Shown here: positions 33,747-42,899 of the stretch, piece by piece
How the letters are laid out: every line of letters begins with the position of its first letter
Numbering within the stretch: position 1 is the first letter of the stretch
The notes under the pieces: model-generated
Databases searched by the model: none
Told to the model about the DNA's origin: nothing
What the model saw: the letters and a program-made list of their open reading frames with translations, nothing else
Made by a program: the position numbers and the translations under genes
Assembly (NCBI GenBank): GCA_944320765.1
Contig: CALUIS010000006.1
Span: 1 to 64,000 of the forward strand
DNA: 64,000 nucleotides
DNA from: an uncultured Paraprevotella sp.
GTDB taxonomy: Bacteria > Bacteroidota > Bacteroidia > Bacteroidales > Bacteroidaceae
Reading direction: 5' to 3'

Positions 33747-36700
33747 TTATCGCCGGCTTCCTTTCAGCGGGCTGCCTTTGTGAATCTTCGGCGGCATCTG
33801 GAAGCCGTTCAGGGTGCGGCTGTCCACGTAGGTGTCCGCGCTTCGCGTCAGCACGCCGGCCTCGCGCTTGTCGTTGGTCACGAATTCCTCGAAGGAGTAG
33901 GTCTCTCCGGCGTAACGTTTGATGCGCTTCACGATGCTCTCGCGGCTGATGGTGCTGTAATACGGGATGTCGTTGTTCATGCAGGAATTCTGCTCCGAGC
34001 GGAACACGCCGCGGTTGTGCATGAAGCCGCCCTCGTAGATGTCCACGATGTCGCTGTAGCGGTCGTCGAAGATGAGGTGGCTCCAGGGTACCTCGTGCAT
34101 CTTGCCCGTGAGCGACAGGTTGTCGTACCAACCCAGTCCTTTCGCCCAGTTGAACTCAAGGACATGCCCGCAACAGGTGCACTGGCAGAAGTCGATGAAC
34201 TCGTTGTGGTAGATGTACTCGTCGCCCAGCTTGCCGAACCCGTGTCCGCCGGCCTCATGCTGGATGACGCCGCGCGAGTCGAGCGGGTAGCCGTAGGTGC
34301 TTTGCGGGCAGAAGGCGATGGCCGAACCGTCCTCCCACATCTGGCAGATGCCTCCGTAGTCGGTGCTGTTGGGTACGATGATGATGAGCGTCTGGTTCAG
34401 GTTCTGCTGCGTCACGGTGGGCGCGTTGAGTGCATACTCGAAAATCTCGTCGTAGTCCGCCCGCAGGCCCACGCCGCCGGTGTAGGTGGTGTTGAAGCGG
34501 TTGTAGCGGATGGTGTTCACCGTGCCCACGCCCGTTTCGGTGGAGAGCGGGAAGGCCGTATAGACGTTGAAGTAGTCGCGGTAGGTCGTGTAAGGCTCGA
34601 TGCCGAAGAAGTATTCCACTTCCTGCTGCATCTGGGCCAGATAGTCGCCTTCCGAGATGTTCTCCGCGTCGTAGCCGTCGCCGAGGATGACGATGTTGAT
34701 GCCGCCCGTGTTGCCGCGTGTGGCCTTCTGCAGCGTCAGCCACTCGTCCTCGCCGTATTCGTAATCATACTGTGTGACAGTGCATTTGTGCGTGTATTCC
34801 TCGTTCTTCAGTTTGAACACGATTTCGCCCGTGCGGTCGGCCGAGCCTTGCGCCATGGCCTTGATGGTGAGCGTCACTTCCGTCTTGTCGCCGCCGCTGG
34901 TCTGCGACAGCTCGCACCACGTGGGCATGCTCTCCACTTCCCATTCGCCTTCGGCATCCACGACGAGCGTCTGCTTGTGTTCCGTGTTCAGGGCGCAGGC
35001 CACGGACGGGCGGCACACCAGCTCGTGGTGGGCGGCGATGCGCTTGAACTCGTTCCAGCCCGAAGCGGCCTGGTATTGCGCGATGGCCGGTTCTGGCACT
35101 TCGAGGGTGAAGTTGTCTTTGGCCACGCCGTTGAAGGCACTGGATTCCACGCGTGCAGGCATTTCACCCTTACAAACAATGGCGCCGATGCCGAAACAGT
35201 TGTTAAAAGCGCCGCTTTGTATGTTTTCTATGCTTTCGGAGAATACCAAGCCTTCCAAGCTACGGCATTCGGAGAATGCGTTAGAACCGATAGTCTGCAA
35301 CCCTTCAGGAAATTCTACTGTACCCATAAGACGCCAGTTTCCTGCGAATGCATTGTTGCCGATGGAGGCAATGTCTTTTGGAAGTTGTAACTCGCCGGAG
35401 AAGTCACAACCTTCAAACGCACTAGACCCGAGTGTGGTCAGATTTTTCGGAAGTACCAACTCGCCCTTGAGTGGGCTGCCTTGGAAAGCTCCGGATTGGA
35501 TGCCCGTTATGCCATCATGCAGTTGGAGTGTACCATTCAGTCCGGTATTGGAGAACGCACCTTGGGAAATAGAAGTTACTCCTTGTGGAATTGTCAGATT
35601 TCCGGTTAAGTTATGGTCTCCTCCAAATGCTCCGTCTCCGATGAATTCAAGCTTCTCGGGAAGAATGAGGTTGCCGTAATAGCCGTCATTCGAATTGAAT
35701 GCGTTATGTCCGATATATTTTAGGTTGTTGGGGAGTTTCAACTCACAGGAGAAATGGCATTCGCAGAAAGCCCCGTGGATGTCCACGGCTCCACCGCCGC
35801 CAATGTATTCAAGTGTACTGGGCAAAGACAATGTGCCAGTAAGGGAGGTACACCAAAGAAATGCGCTGGAGCCGATGCGGGTGACACCTTCGGGAATAAT
35901 AATCGATCCCGTGAGGTTTACACAATTCCGGAAAGCACGCTCACCTATACCCGTCAGTGTGTCCGGCAAGACAACACGGAGCAACGATTTTTTTTCATCA
36001 AAGGCACTTTGGGGAATAATATCATCACGTTCTATGTCATCACGGCTTGCATCGCCACTGAACCAAGGCTGATAGCCGAAGGAACCGTTGACACGTACGT
36101 CCTTCAGATTGAGCGACTGGAGCATATCCATGGAGTCGCGCATAAAATAGAAGTCCTTGGTGTTTATTCGCCCAGTTATTTTTAAGTTTTTCACCTGCGT
36201 GTAGTCCTTGTGGGCCGCGATGATGGAGTCTTTCAGGTGTCCGGCGGTGGAATTGATGACGATATACTGCCGGCTGTCGGCATCGTGGCTCACGAGGTCG
36301 CTTTCCCATGGCGTGATGCTCTCGCTGATGAGCGTCAGGGTGTATTTCCCCGTGCTTTCCTTCTTGTCCACGCGGATGGAGAAGTTGGTCATCTTGCCGG
36401 CCAGGTAGGTCGTGAAGTCCCCCGCCTTGGAGAACTTGTAAGGTATGCCGCCTATGGTGATGCTGAACAGCATGGTGTCTTTCGGCACGGTCTGCGGCAC
36501 CACGATGGCCCGCCATTCATCGCCGTTGCGGCTGGGGATGGTGGCCGTCTCTTCCACTTCGCCCGCCGGGGTCACCCTGCCGTCGGTCAGGTTGATGGTG
36601 GCCTCGCGCACCAGGTTGGTGGCCAACACGGTTTTTTCGGTCTTCAACCATTCGCCTGCGGCGAAGCCTTCACCTTCCACGAGGGTCACGCGGGCGTTGG

Positions 36701-37238
36701 CCATGCGGTGCTGCATGGGCAGGCGGATGACCTCGGTGGTGGGGGCCACGTCGGCCACTTTGCCCCACAGGAAGTCGCTGGCCTCGTAGCCGCCCATCTC
36801 CCCGTCCTCGCTCTCCGTGCTTTGGTCGCGCTGCACCGTGAAGTCGTAGGACTCGATGCTTTCGGGGGAGTCGAAGGGGTAGTAGCCGTAGATGTCGATG
36901 TGCGTATGCCTGTCTTTCCAGTAGATGTCGTATGCCGAGTTCCAGGCGTAGGCCGTCTCGTCGAAGGTGTGGCGCACGTTGTCGCCCCGGTTGCCCGTGA
37001 GCTGGAGCGCACCCGGCTCGTTGCCGTTGTAGTCCACGATGTAGACTCCCATGACGTCGCCATCGCAGAATCCGTTGTCGTTCACGCGCTTCCCGGCCAG
37101 CTGGTCAATCTCGCCGGAAAGCTGGATGCGGTCGGCCAGCCCGGCGGCCGTCCCGTCGTTGAACACCTCGTCCTGGCATCCGGCAAGCGTCATCAGTCCC
37201 GACAGCAGGCAGGTGTATATGTATTGGTTGGTTTTCAT
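33747..37238 (-). CDS. Mosaic lipoprotein: fimbrillin-like, BspA-type LRR, BACON-like and M64 peptidase domains
   Basis: A 1163-residue protein from ATG 37238; an in-frame TTG two codons earlier is less likely. Order: lipoprotein signal (LMTLAGCQ), fimbrillin-like domain (about 50-290; YGYYPFDSPES, IRLPMQHRMANARVTL, AIVVPQTV), LRR_5 repeats (about 353-693), a BACON-like domain (about 730-830; WCELSQTSGGDK), then an M64/IgA-peptidase-type domain (about 840-1110) with zinc motif HEAGGHGFGKLGDEY near residue 995. The spacing HExxxH differs from the HExxH of many M64 members. The LRR segment (about 35165-36185) is visibly AT-richer than both flanks. Likely surface-exposed; substrate unknown. Confidence 0.85.
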   Translation of the reverse strand: MKTNQYIYTCLLSGLMTLAGCQDEVFNDGTAAGLADRIQLSGEIDQLAGKRVNDNGFCDGDVMGVYIVDYNGNEPGALQLTGNRGDNVRHTFDETAYAWNSAYDIYWKDRHTHIDIYGYYPFDSPESIESYDFTVQRDQSTESEDGEMGGYEASDFLWGKVADVAPTTEVIRLPMQHRMANARVTLVEGEGFAAGEWLKTEKTVLATNLVREATINLTDGRVTPAGEVEETATIPSRNGDEWRAIVVPQTVPKDTMLFSITIGGIPYKFSKAGDFTTYLAGKMTNFSIRVDKKESTGKYTLTLISESITPWESDLVSHDADSRQYIVINSTAGHLKDSIIAAHKDYTQVKNLKITGRINTKDFYFMRDSMDMLQSLNLKDVRVNGSFGYQPWFSGDASRDDIERDDIIPQSAFDEKKSLLRVVLPDTLTGIGERAFRNCVNLTGSIIIPEGVTRIGSSAFLWCTSLTGTLSLPSTLEYIGGGGAVDIHGAFCECHFSCELKLPNNLKYIGHNAFNSNDGYYGNLILPEKLEFIGDGAFGGDHNLTGNLTIPQGVTSISQGAFSNTGLNGTLQLHDGITGIQSGAFQGSPLKGELVLPKNLTTLGSSAFEGCDFSGELQLPKDIASIGNNAFAGNWRLMGTVEFPEGLQTIGSNAFSECRSLEGLVFSESIENIQSGAFNNCFGIGAIVCKGEMPARVESSAFNGVAKDNFTLEVPEPAIAQYQAASGWNEFKRIAAHHELVCRPSVACALNTEHKQTLVVDAEGEWEVESMPTWCELSQTSGGDKTEVTLTIKAMAQGSADRTGEIVFKLKNEEYTHKCTVTQYDYEYGEDEWLTLQKATRGNTGGINIVILGDGYDAENISEGDYLAQMQQEVEYFFGIEPYTTYRDYFNVYTAFPLSTETGVGTVNTIRYNRFNTTYTGGVGLRADYDEIFEYALNAPTVTQQNLNQTLIIIVPNSTDYGGICQMWEDGSAIAFCPQSTYGYPLDSRGVIQHEAGGHGFGKLGDEYIYHNEFIDFCQCTCCGHVLEFNWAKGLGWYDNLSLTGKMHEVPWSHLIFDDRYSDIVDIYEGGFMHNRGVFRSEQNSCMNNDIPYYSTISRESIVKRIKRYAGETYSFEEFVTNDKREAGVLTRSADTYVDSRTLNGFQMPPKIHKGSPLKGSRR

Positions 37239-37296
37239 AATCAAACGTTTTTAAGGGTTGAATCAGGGAAGGACATATACCTTATTATATATAGCC

Positions 37297-38220
37297 TCAT
37301 TCCGCGGTGCCTCCATGGTCGACGCCGTCGTCTTCCCATTGGTCGATGCTGACATTGATGCCGCTGCTGGTCTTGCTCAGCACGACGGTGAAGCGGTAGC
37401 GGTTGCCGCCCTCGAAAGTGAAGGCTTTGGCCAGGTTGAAGTCGCGCCCGTCCACGGTGACGGTAATCAGGTTGCCTTCTTCCACGCTTTGCGGCACGAC
37501 GAGTGCCTTGTATTCCCCATCCGCCAGCAGCGGCGTCACAGTCTGGGCTTCGCCCGTGGCCGTGACGCTCGCCGTGGCAAGATTCATCAAAGCATGGGTT
37601 TTAAGGTTATTGATTCTCACCTCCACTTCGGCAGCGTCCAGGCTCTCCTGGGTGAATCCGTTTCCGGGTACGAGTGTGATGGCCATTTGGCTTAAGGCGT
37701 GGCGGGCCGTGATGCTGACGGCATCCTCCGTGGGTGCCACGTTCGTGGTGGAGCCGGTCATCAGGTCGCCGGCCTTGTAGGCGGCTTCCGTGCTTTGGTC
37801 GGCGTTGACGCTGAAAGGCATGGCTGTCACGTCAGTGAGGGTGGCGGTGTAGGGATAATAGAGGTAGAAGTCGGCGTGTGTCCGTTCGTCCTGCCAATAG
37901 ACGGGGGTGTCTGGCGTCCAGGTGCCGCTGTAGGTGAAGCCCATGTTGTCCACGTGGTTGCCAGCCGTTTGCAGGGAGGTGGCCGACCCGTCTTCGTTGC
38001 GGTTCACCACGAAGAGGCCAATCCTGTCTCCCGCCTCGAAGGCGTAGTCCGTGGCACGCTTGAAAGCGTCTTTGTCCATCACTGTGCTGATGCGGATAGG
38101 TAGTTTGTCCGGTTGTGCGGACGGCCCGGGAACCACCGTCTGTTCGTCTTCGCCGGAAGAGCAGGCGCATAATGTACATGCGGCGAAGAGCAGGGCAAGA
38201 TTGTTTTTCAAATTCTTCAT
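37297..38220 (-). CDS. Fimbrillin family lipoprotein (first gene of the operon)
   Basis: A 307-residue lipoprotein (signal MKNLKNNLALLFAACTLCAC). Family signs: AFEAGDRIGLFVVNRNE, FYLYYPYTATL, GDLMTGSTTNV, VSITARHALSQMAITL, ALVVPQSVEEGN and the terminal INVSIDQWEDDG. It is the promoter-proximal gene of the minus-strand unit, so it should be the most abundantly expressed member. It resembles the fimbrillin-like domain of the next gene in layout. Pilus subunit versus monomeric adhesin cannot be decided by eye. Confidence 0.9.
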   Translation of the reverse strand: MKNLKNNLALLFAACTLCACSSGEDEQTVVPGPSAQPDKLPIRISTVMDKDAFKRATDYAFEAGDRIGLFVVNRNEDGSATSLQTAGNHVDNMGFTYSGTWTPDTPVYWQDERTHADFYLYYPYTATLTDVTAMPFSVNADQSTEAAYKAGDLMTGSTTNVAPTEDAVSITARHALSQMAITLVPGNGFTQESLDAAEVEVRINNLKTHALMNLATASVTATGEAQTVTPLLADGEYKALVVPQSVEEGNLITVTVDGRDFNLAKAFTFEGGNRYRFTVVLSKTSSGINVSIDQWEDDGVDHGGTAE

Positions 38221-38256
38221 ATTCTCTGTCTTTTAAGGTTGTTCTTCTTTTTTTCA

Positions 38257-38288
38257 CAAAAATACGAAATAGTCCGCGAACCGTGCAA
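38257..38288 (-). promoter_or_regulatory. Promoter of the eight-gene fimbrillin-kinase operon
   Basis: On the minus strand TATTTTTG (38264-38257) is a perfect -7 element, with TTG (38288-38286) 21 bases upstream as the -33 element. The first start codon is at 38220. Confidence 0.75.
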
Positions 38289-38307
38289 GTTCATAACGGT
38301 TCATAAC
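38278..38307. promoter_or_regulatory. Candidate operator: direct and inverted repeats at the fimbrillin promoter
   Basis: GTTCATAAC occurs twice with a 10-base period (38289-38297 and 38299-38307), touching the -33 element. A 7-bp inverted repeat, GAACCGT (38278-38284) with ACGGTTC (38296-38302), overlaps it. The spacing of one helical turn suits an activator or repressor site. Confidence 0.5.
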
Positions 38308-38435
38308 CGGAAAAATGTGCAGTTTCTCCCCGTCCCGTTATTTATTATAGGAGGGCGGGAGGGGAAGGCGGGAAGACGGAAGAATCTTTCCGGCAATTTT
38401 TTATGGGTTTGTGCTTCTGTCTCATGAAAAATAGC

Positions 38436-38443
38436 TATTTTTG
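38436..38443 (+). promoter_or_regulatory. -7 promoter element for thrS
   Basis: TATTTTTG matches TAnnTTTG, 31 bases before the thrS start at 38475. Confidence 0.7.
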
Positions 38444-38474
38444 CAACCTTGAAACGAGACAATTACATAAGACC

Positions 38475-40418
38475 ATGGTAAAGATAACTTTTCCTGATGG
38501 CTCGGTGCGCGAGTATGAGACTGGCGTGACGGGACTGCAGATTGCAGAGAGTATTTCTCAAAAGCTGGCACAAGAGGTGCTGGCATGTGGCGTGAACGGC
38601 GAGACGGTGGAGCTGAACCGTCCGATTCAAGAGGACGCATCCATCGTGCTGTACAAGTGGGATGACGCGGAAGGCAAGCACGCCTTCTGGCACACGTCCG
38701 CCCACCTGATGGCGGAAGCCATGCAGGAACTCTATCCGGGCATACAGTTCGGCATCGGCCCGGCCATAGAGAACGGTTTTTATTACGATGTGATGCCGCC
38801 GGCCGGTACGGTCATCCGCGAGGGCGACTTTGCGGATATCGAGAAGAAGATGCTCGAGCTGGCCCAGCGCAAGGAGGCTGTGGTGCGTGCCGACATTTCT
38901 AAGGCCGACGCGCTGAAGTTCTTCGGCGAGCGGGGGCAGACCTATAAGAATGAGTTGATTGAGGATTTGGAAGACGGGCATATCAGCACGTATACCCAGG
39001 GGGCTTTCACGGACTTGTGCCGTGGCCCGCATTTGGTGAATACGGGTGTCATCAAGGCCGTGAAGGTGACGGCCGTCTCTTCCGCCTATTGGCGCGGTGA
39101 CGAGAAACGTCCGCAGATGACCCGTGTCTACGCCATCTCTTTCCCCAAGAAGAAGATGCTGGACGAATATCTGGCCTTGTTGGAAGAGGCCAAGAAGCGC
39201 GACCACCGCAAAATCGGGAAGGAAATGGAGTTGTTCATGTTCTCCGAACGGGTAGGAAAGGGGTTGCCCATCTGGCTGCCGAAAGGCACGGCGCTCCGTC
39301 TCCGTCTGGAGGACTTCCTGAAGAAGATACAGAAGCGTTACGGTTACCAGCAGGTCATCACGCCGCACATCGGGGGGAAGAACCTTTACGTGACATCCGG
39401 CCATTATGCCCACTACGGAAAGGATTCCTTCCAGCCCATCCATACGCCGGAGGAAGGCGAGGAGTATATGCTGAAACCGATGAACTGCCCGCACCACTGT
39501 GAGATTTATGCCTGGAAGCCCCGTTCGTACAAGGACCTGCCTTTGCGCATCGCGGAGTTCGGAACGGTGTACCGCTATGAACAGAGCGGCGAGCTGCACG
39601 GACTGACCCGTGTGCGCAGCTTCACGCAGGATGACGCGCACATCTTCTGCCGCCCGGACCAGGTGAAGGACGAGTTCATCCGGGTGATGGAGATTATCCA
39701 AATCATCTTCAGTGCCTTGAACTTCGAGAACTTCGAGGCCCAGATTTCCTTGCGCGACCCCAACGACAAGGAGAAGTACATCGGTTCGGACGAGGTCTGG
39801 GCCGAGGCAGAGGAGGCCATCGTGGAAGCCTGCAAGGAGAAGGGGCTGAAAGCCAAGGTGGAATATGGCGAGGCCGCTTTCTACGGGCCGAAGCTCGACT
39901 TCATGGTGAAGGACGCGTTGGGCCGCCGCTGGCAGTTGGGTACAATCCAAGTGGACTACAACTTGCCGGAGCGTTTCAAGCTGGAATACACGGGCGAGGA
40001 CAACCAGAAGCACCGTCCGGTGATGATTCACCGTGCGCCGTTCGGTTCGATGGAACGCTTCTGCGCCGTGCTTATCGAGCATACGGCCGGTCATTTCCCC
40101 TTGTGGCTGACCCCCGACCAGGTGGCCATCCTGCCGATTTCGGAGAAGTTCAACGACTACGCCAAGCAGCTTTGCGCCTATTTCGACGAGCAGGACGTGC
40201 GTGCCGTGGTGGACGACCGCAATGAGAAGATTGGCCGCAAGATACGCGACAACGAACTCAAGCGCATCCCGTATATGTTGGTTGTGGGCGAGAAAGAGGC
40301 CGCCAGCGGTACGGTTTCCGTGCGCAAACAAGGCGAAGGCGACCAAGGAAGCATGAAATTTGAGGATTTTGCGAAGAAAATCAACGAAGAGGTTCGCAGT
40401 ATGACAAATAAATATTAA
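38475..40418 (+). CDS. thrS: Threonine--tRNA ligase
   Basis: A 647-residue class II synthetase. ATG 38475 gives [20 protein letters not shown], the TGS domain start. The editing domain carries [11 protein letters not shown] and RGPHLVNTG, the catalytic core has [14 protein letters not shown] with zinc-binding Cys/His and [24 protein letters not shown], and a C-terminal anticodon-binding domain ends the protein. It heads the conserved cluster with infC, rpmI and rplT. No T-box or other leader attenuator is evident in the short leader. Confidence 0.97.
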   Translation: MVKITFPDGSVREYETGVTGLQIAESISQKLAQEVLACGVNGETVELNRPIQEDASIVLYKWDDAEGKHAFWHTSAHLMAEAMQELYPGIQFGIGPAIENGFYYDVMPPAGTVIREGDFADIEKKMLELAQRKEAVVRADISKADALKFFGERGQTYKNELIEDLEDGHISTYTQGAFTDLCRGPHLVNTGVIKAVKVTAVSSAYWRGDEKRPQMTRVYAISFPKKKMLDEYLALLEEAKKRDHRKIGKEMELFMFSERVGKGLPIWLPKGTALRLRLEDFLKKIQKRYGYQQVITPHIGGKNLYVTSGHYAHYGKDSFQPIHTPEEGEEYMLKPMNCPHHCEIYAWKPRSYKDLPLRIAEFGTVYRYEQSGELHGLTRVRSFTQDDAHIFCRPDQVKDEFIRVMEIIQIIFSALNFENFEAQISLRDPNDKEKYIGSDEVWAEAEEAIVEACKEKGLKAKVEYGEAAFYGPKLDFMVKDALGRRWQLGTIQVDYNLPERFKLEYTGEDNQKHRPVMIHRAPFGSMERFCAVLIEHTAGHFPLWLTPDQVAILPISEKFNDYAKQLCAYFDEQDVRAVVDDRNEKIGRKIRDNELKRIPYMLVVGEKEAASGTVSVRKQGEGDQGSMKFEDFAKKINEEVRSMTNKY

Positions 40419-40423
40419 ATTTG
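40416..40423 (+). promoter_or_regulatory. Internal -7 promoter element for infC
   Basis: TAAATTTG matches TAnnTTTG and starts on the thrS stop codon, 66 bases before the infC start. It would allow infC-rpmI-rplT to be transcribed apart from thrS. Confidence 0.6.
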
Positions 40424-40489
40424 CACCCGATTTTAACAACTTGGAGTATCAGAATCGGAACAACAAACAGAAGAGAACGACATTTTTGA

Positions 40490-41131
40490 ATGAAGAAAGA
40501 CAATTTGAAGCAGCAATACCGTGTCAACGAGCAGATACGTGTGCGTGAAGTCCGGATAGTGGGCGATGATATAGAATCCCAGGTGGTGCCGACGGCGAAG
40601 GCTTTGCAGATGGCCGAGGACCAAGGTGTGGATTTGGTGGAAATCTCCCCGACCGCGGTTCCTCCTGTTTGCCGCCTGATAGACTATAGCAAGTTCCTCT
40701 ACCAGCAGAAGAAGCGGCAGAAAGAAATGAAAGCCAAGCAGGTGAAGGTAGATGTGAAGGAAATCCGCTTTGGCCCGCAGACGGACGATCATGACTACAA
40801 TTTCAAGTTGAAACACGCGCAGGGATTCCTTTCCGAAGGGGACAAGGTGAAGGCATACGTGTTCTTCAAGGGGCGCAGCATCCTGTTCAAGGAGCAAGGC
40901 GAGGTCTTGTTGCTCCGTTTCGCCAACGATCTGGAAGAATATGGAAAGGTGGAACAGATGCCGGTGCTGGAAGGCAAGCGTATGACCATCTTCATCGCCC
41001 CGAAGAAAGTGCAGGCCAAGAAGCCGGCGGCCGCGGCACCCGCACCCGAAGTCAAGAAAGCGGAGCGGAGCCAGCCCAAGGCCAACGCCCCGAAGGAATA
41101 CACGGGGCCGCGCGTGGAAGGCGAGGACTGA
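40490..41131 (+). CDS. infC: Translation initiation factor IF-3
   Basis: A 213-residue factor that binds the 30S subunit and monitors start-codon fidelity. It begins [20 protein letters not shown] and has [40 protein letters not shown] and [14 protein letters not shown]. It uses ATG and not the rare ATT known for autoregulation in enterobacteria. A C-terminal extension rich in Ala, Pro and Lys (about 180-213) is beyond the standard domain and is typical of Bacteroidota. Confidence 0.97.
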   Translation: MKKDNLKQQYRVNEQIRVREVRIVGDDIESQVVPTAKALQMAEDQGVDLVEISPTAVPPVCRLIDYSKFLYQQKKRQKEMKAKQVKVDVKEIRFGPQTDDHDYNFKLKHAQGFLSEGDKVKAYVFFKGRSILFKEQGEVLLLRFANDLEEYGKVEQMPVLEGKRMTIFIAPKKVQAKKPAAAAPAPEVKKAERSQPKANAPKEYTGPRVEGED

Positions 41132-41205
41132 AACGAAGAATCGTGCGTAACGCTTTGGTATATGCGTTGCCACATATTGAATCAATAACTTAAACATCAA
41201 ACAAA

Positions 41206-41403
41206 ATGCCAAAAGTAAAGACTAATTCCGGTGCTAAAAAAAGATTCGCTCTTACCGGAACAGGTAAAGTAAAAAGACGTCACGCTTATCACAGCCACAT
41301 CCTGACGAAGAAGACGAAGAAGCAGAAGAGAAACCTGGTGCACACCGGCATTGTCGTGACCGACAACATGAAGCAAGTGCGCGACCTGCTTCGTTTGCGT
41401 TAA
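41206..41403 (+). CDS. rpmI: 50S ribosomal protein L35
   Basis: A 65-residue basic protein, [20 protein letters not shown], with [20 protein letters not shown]. It is a standard L35, 74 bases after infC and followed by rplT, in the conserved order. The 120-base gap to rplT shows no obvious second promoter. Confidence 0.98.
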   Translation: MPKVKTNSGAKKRFALTGTGKVKRRHAYHSHILTKKTKKQKRNLVHTGIVVTDNMKQVRDLLRLR

Positions 41404-41523
41404 TTGAAAGCGAGACACGAGTATTAAAAAAGTTATTAACCGGATGCTTTAGCCTGAAGTTCGTCCGTTGCAGGAAATGCGAGAAAAGACGGATGGCGCT
41501 AACATTCAAAAAGAAAACAAATT

Positions 41524-41868
41524 ATGCCAAGATCAGTAAATCATGTTGCTTCGAGAGCAAGAAGAAAGAAAATTTTGAAGTTGACCAGAGGTTACTTTGG
41601 TGCGCGTAAGAACGTGTGGACCGTAGCCAAGAACACTTGGGAGAAAGGTCTGACTTATGCCTACCGTGACCGCAAGAACAAGAAGCGTAACTTCCGTGCG
41701 TTGTGGATTCAGCGTATCAACGCCGCCGCCCGTCTGGAAGGTATGTCATATTCCCAGTTGATGGGCGCCCTGCACAAGGCCGGCATCGAGATCAACCGCA
41801 AGGTGCTTGCCGATTTGGCCATGAACCATCCCGAAGCGTTCAAGGCCGTGGTGGCTAAGGTGAAATAA
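41524..41868 (+). CDS. rplT: 50S ribosomal protein L20
   Basis: A 114-residue protein starting [19 protein letters not shown], with [16 protein letters not shown] and [13 protein letters not shown]. It binds 23S rRNA early in 50S assembly and in some bacteria represses its own operon through infC-rpmI leader RNA; I see no clear operator here. A terminator follows at once. Confidence 0.98.
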   Translation: MPRSVNHVASRARRKKILKLTRGYFGARKNVWTVAKNTWEKGLTYAYRDRKNKKRNFRALWIQRINAAARLEGMSYSQLMGALHKAGIEINRKVLADLAMNHPEAFKAVVAKVK

Positions 41869-41891
41869 AATCCTGAGGGAAACTGTAAGAT

Positions 41892-41930
41892 AAAAGGTGT
41901 ATGGCTTGCCAATACACCTTTTTTTGTTTT
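41892..41930 (+). terminator. Rho-independent terminator of the thrS-infC-rpmI-rplT cluster
   Basis: AAGGTGTAT (41894-41902) pairs with ATACACCTT (41912-41920), followed by a T run. Confidence 0.9.
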
Positions 41931-41983
41931 ACTTTGTAGCATTGAATGACATGCTGTATAGGTTGGACTAAATAAAGATTCGA

Positions 41984-42880
41984 ATGGAAAGAAAATTGAA
42001 GGATTATCTTCTGTTGTCCTTGAAAGGGATGGCTATGGGGGCGGCCGATGTGGTGCCGGGTGTTTCGGGAGGCACGATTGCTTTCATCGTGGGAATCTAT
42101 GACGAGTTGATTGACTCCATCAAGAGCATCAACCCCCGTTCCCTGAAACTGTTGTTGACGGGAAAGGTCGGGGCTTTCTGGAAGGCCATTAACGGGAATT
42201 TCCTGTTTTTCCTGCTTCTGGGCATTGGCATCAGCGTGTTCTCGTTGGCCAAGCTGATTACTTATCTGTTGGTCAACGAGCCGGTTCTGGTATGGGCCTT
42301 TTTCTTTGGCCTGGTGCTGGCCTCCACGTGGTTCGTATCCAAGGACATCAAGGAATGGAACTGGAAGACGGTTTTCGGTTTCATCGTGGGGGCAGTGGTG
42401 GCCTATTATATCACGGTGGCTACGCCGACCCAGACCACGAACAGCCTGTGGTTCATCTTCGTTTGCGGTGCCATAGCCATTTGCGCGATGATTCTGCCGG
42501 GCATATCCGGAAGCTTCATCCTCGTGCTGTTGGGGAAGTACTTCTATATCATGGAAGCCGTGAAGACCTTGGATTTTGTCGTGCTGGGGGTATTTGCCGT
42601 GGGGTGCATCTTGGGTATCACGAGTTTCTCGCATGTGCTGTCCTACGCGTTGAAGCGCGTGCGCAACGTCACGCTGGCGGTGCTTTCCGGCTTCATGTTG
42701 GGCTCGCTGAATAAGGTCTGGCCGTGGAAGGAAATGGAGAGTGTCGTGGCCAACGGGCATGAGTTCGTGACGGAGCGTAACATCTGGCCGGACACGGAAG
42801 TCCTTGAAGGGGTCGTGCTGATGCTCATCGGTTTCATGTTGGTCTATGTGTTGGAGAAGATTTCGGCCCGGAAGGCTTAA
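41984..42880 (+). CDS. DUF368 family polytopic membrane protein, likely polyprenyl-phosphate transporter
   Basis: A 298-residue protein with about eight hydrophobic segments. The family motifs MGAADVVPGVSGGTIAFIVG near the N-terminus and MILPGISGSFILVLLGKY in the middle form the inverted-repeat pair of DUF368. Members of this family (PopT) have been reported to return undecaprenyl phosphate across the cytoplasmic membrane. The next three genes encode enzymes that use polyprenyl-phosphate-linked sugars, which fits that role. Only 19 bases separate it from the next gene. Confidence 0.88.
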   Translation: MERKLKDYLLLSLKGMAMGAADVVPGVSGGTIAFIVGIYDELIDSIKSINPRSLKLLLTGKVGAFWKAINGNFLFFLLLGIGISVFSLAKLITYLLVNEPVLVWAFFFGLVLASTWFVSKDIKEWNWKTVFGFIVGAVVAYYITVATPTQTTNSLWFIFVCGAIAICAMILPGISGSFILVLLGKYFYIMEAVKTLDFVVLGVFAVGCILGITSFSHVLSYALKRVRNVTLAVLSGFMLGSLNKVWPWKEMESVVANGHEFVTERNIWPDTEVLEGVVLMLIGFMLVYVLEKISARKA

Positions 42881-42899
42881 CGGATGGAAAGGAAGCGTC

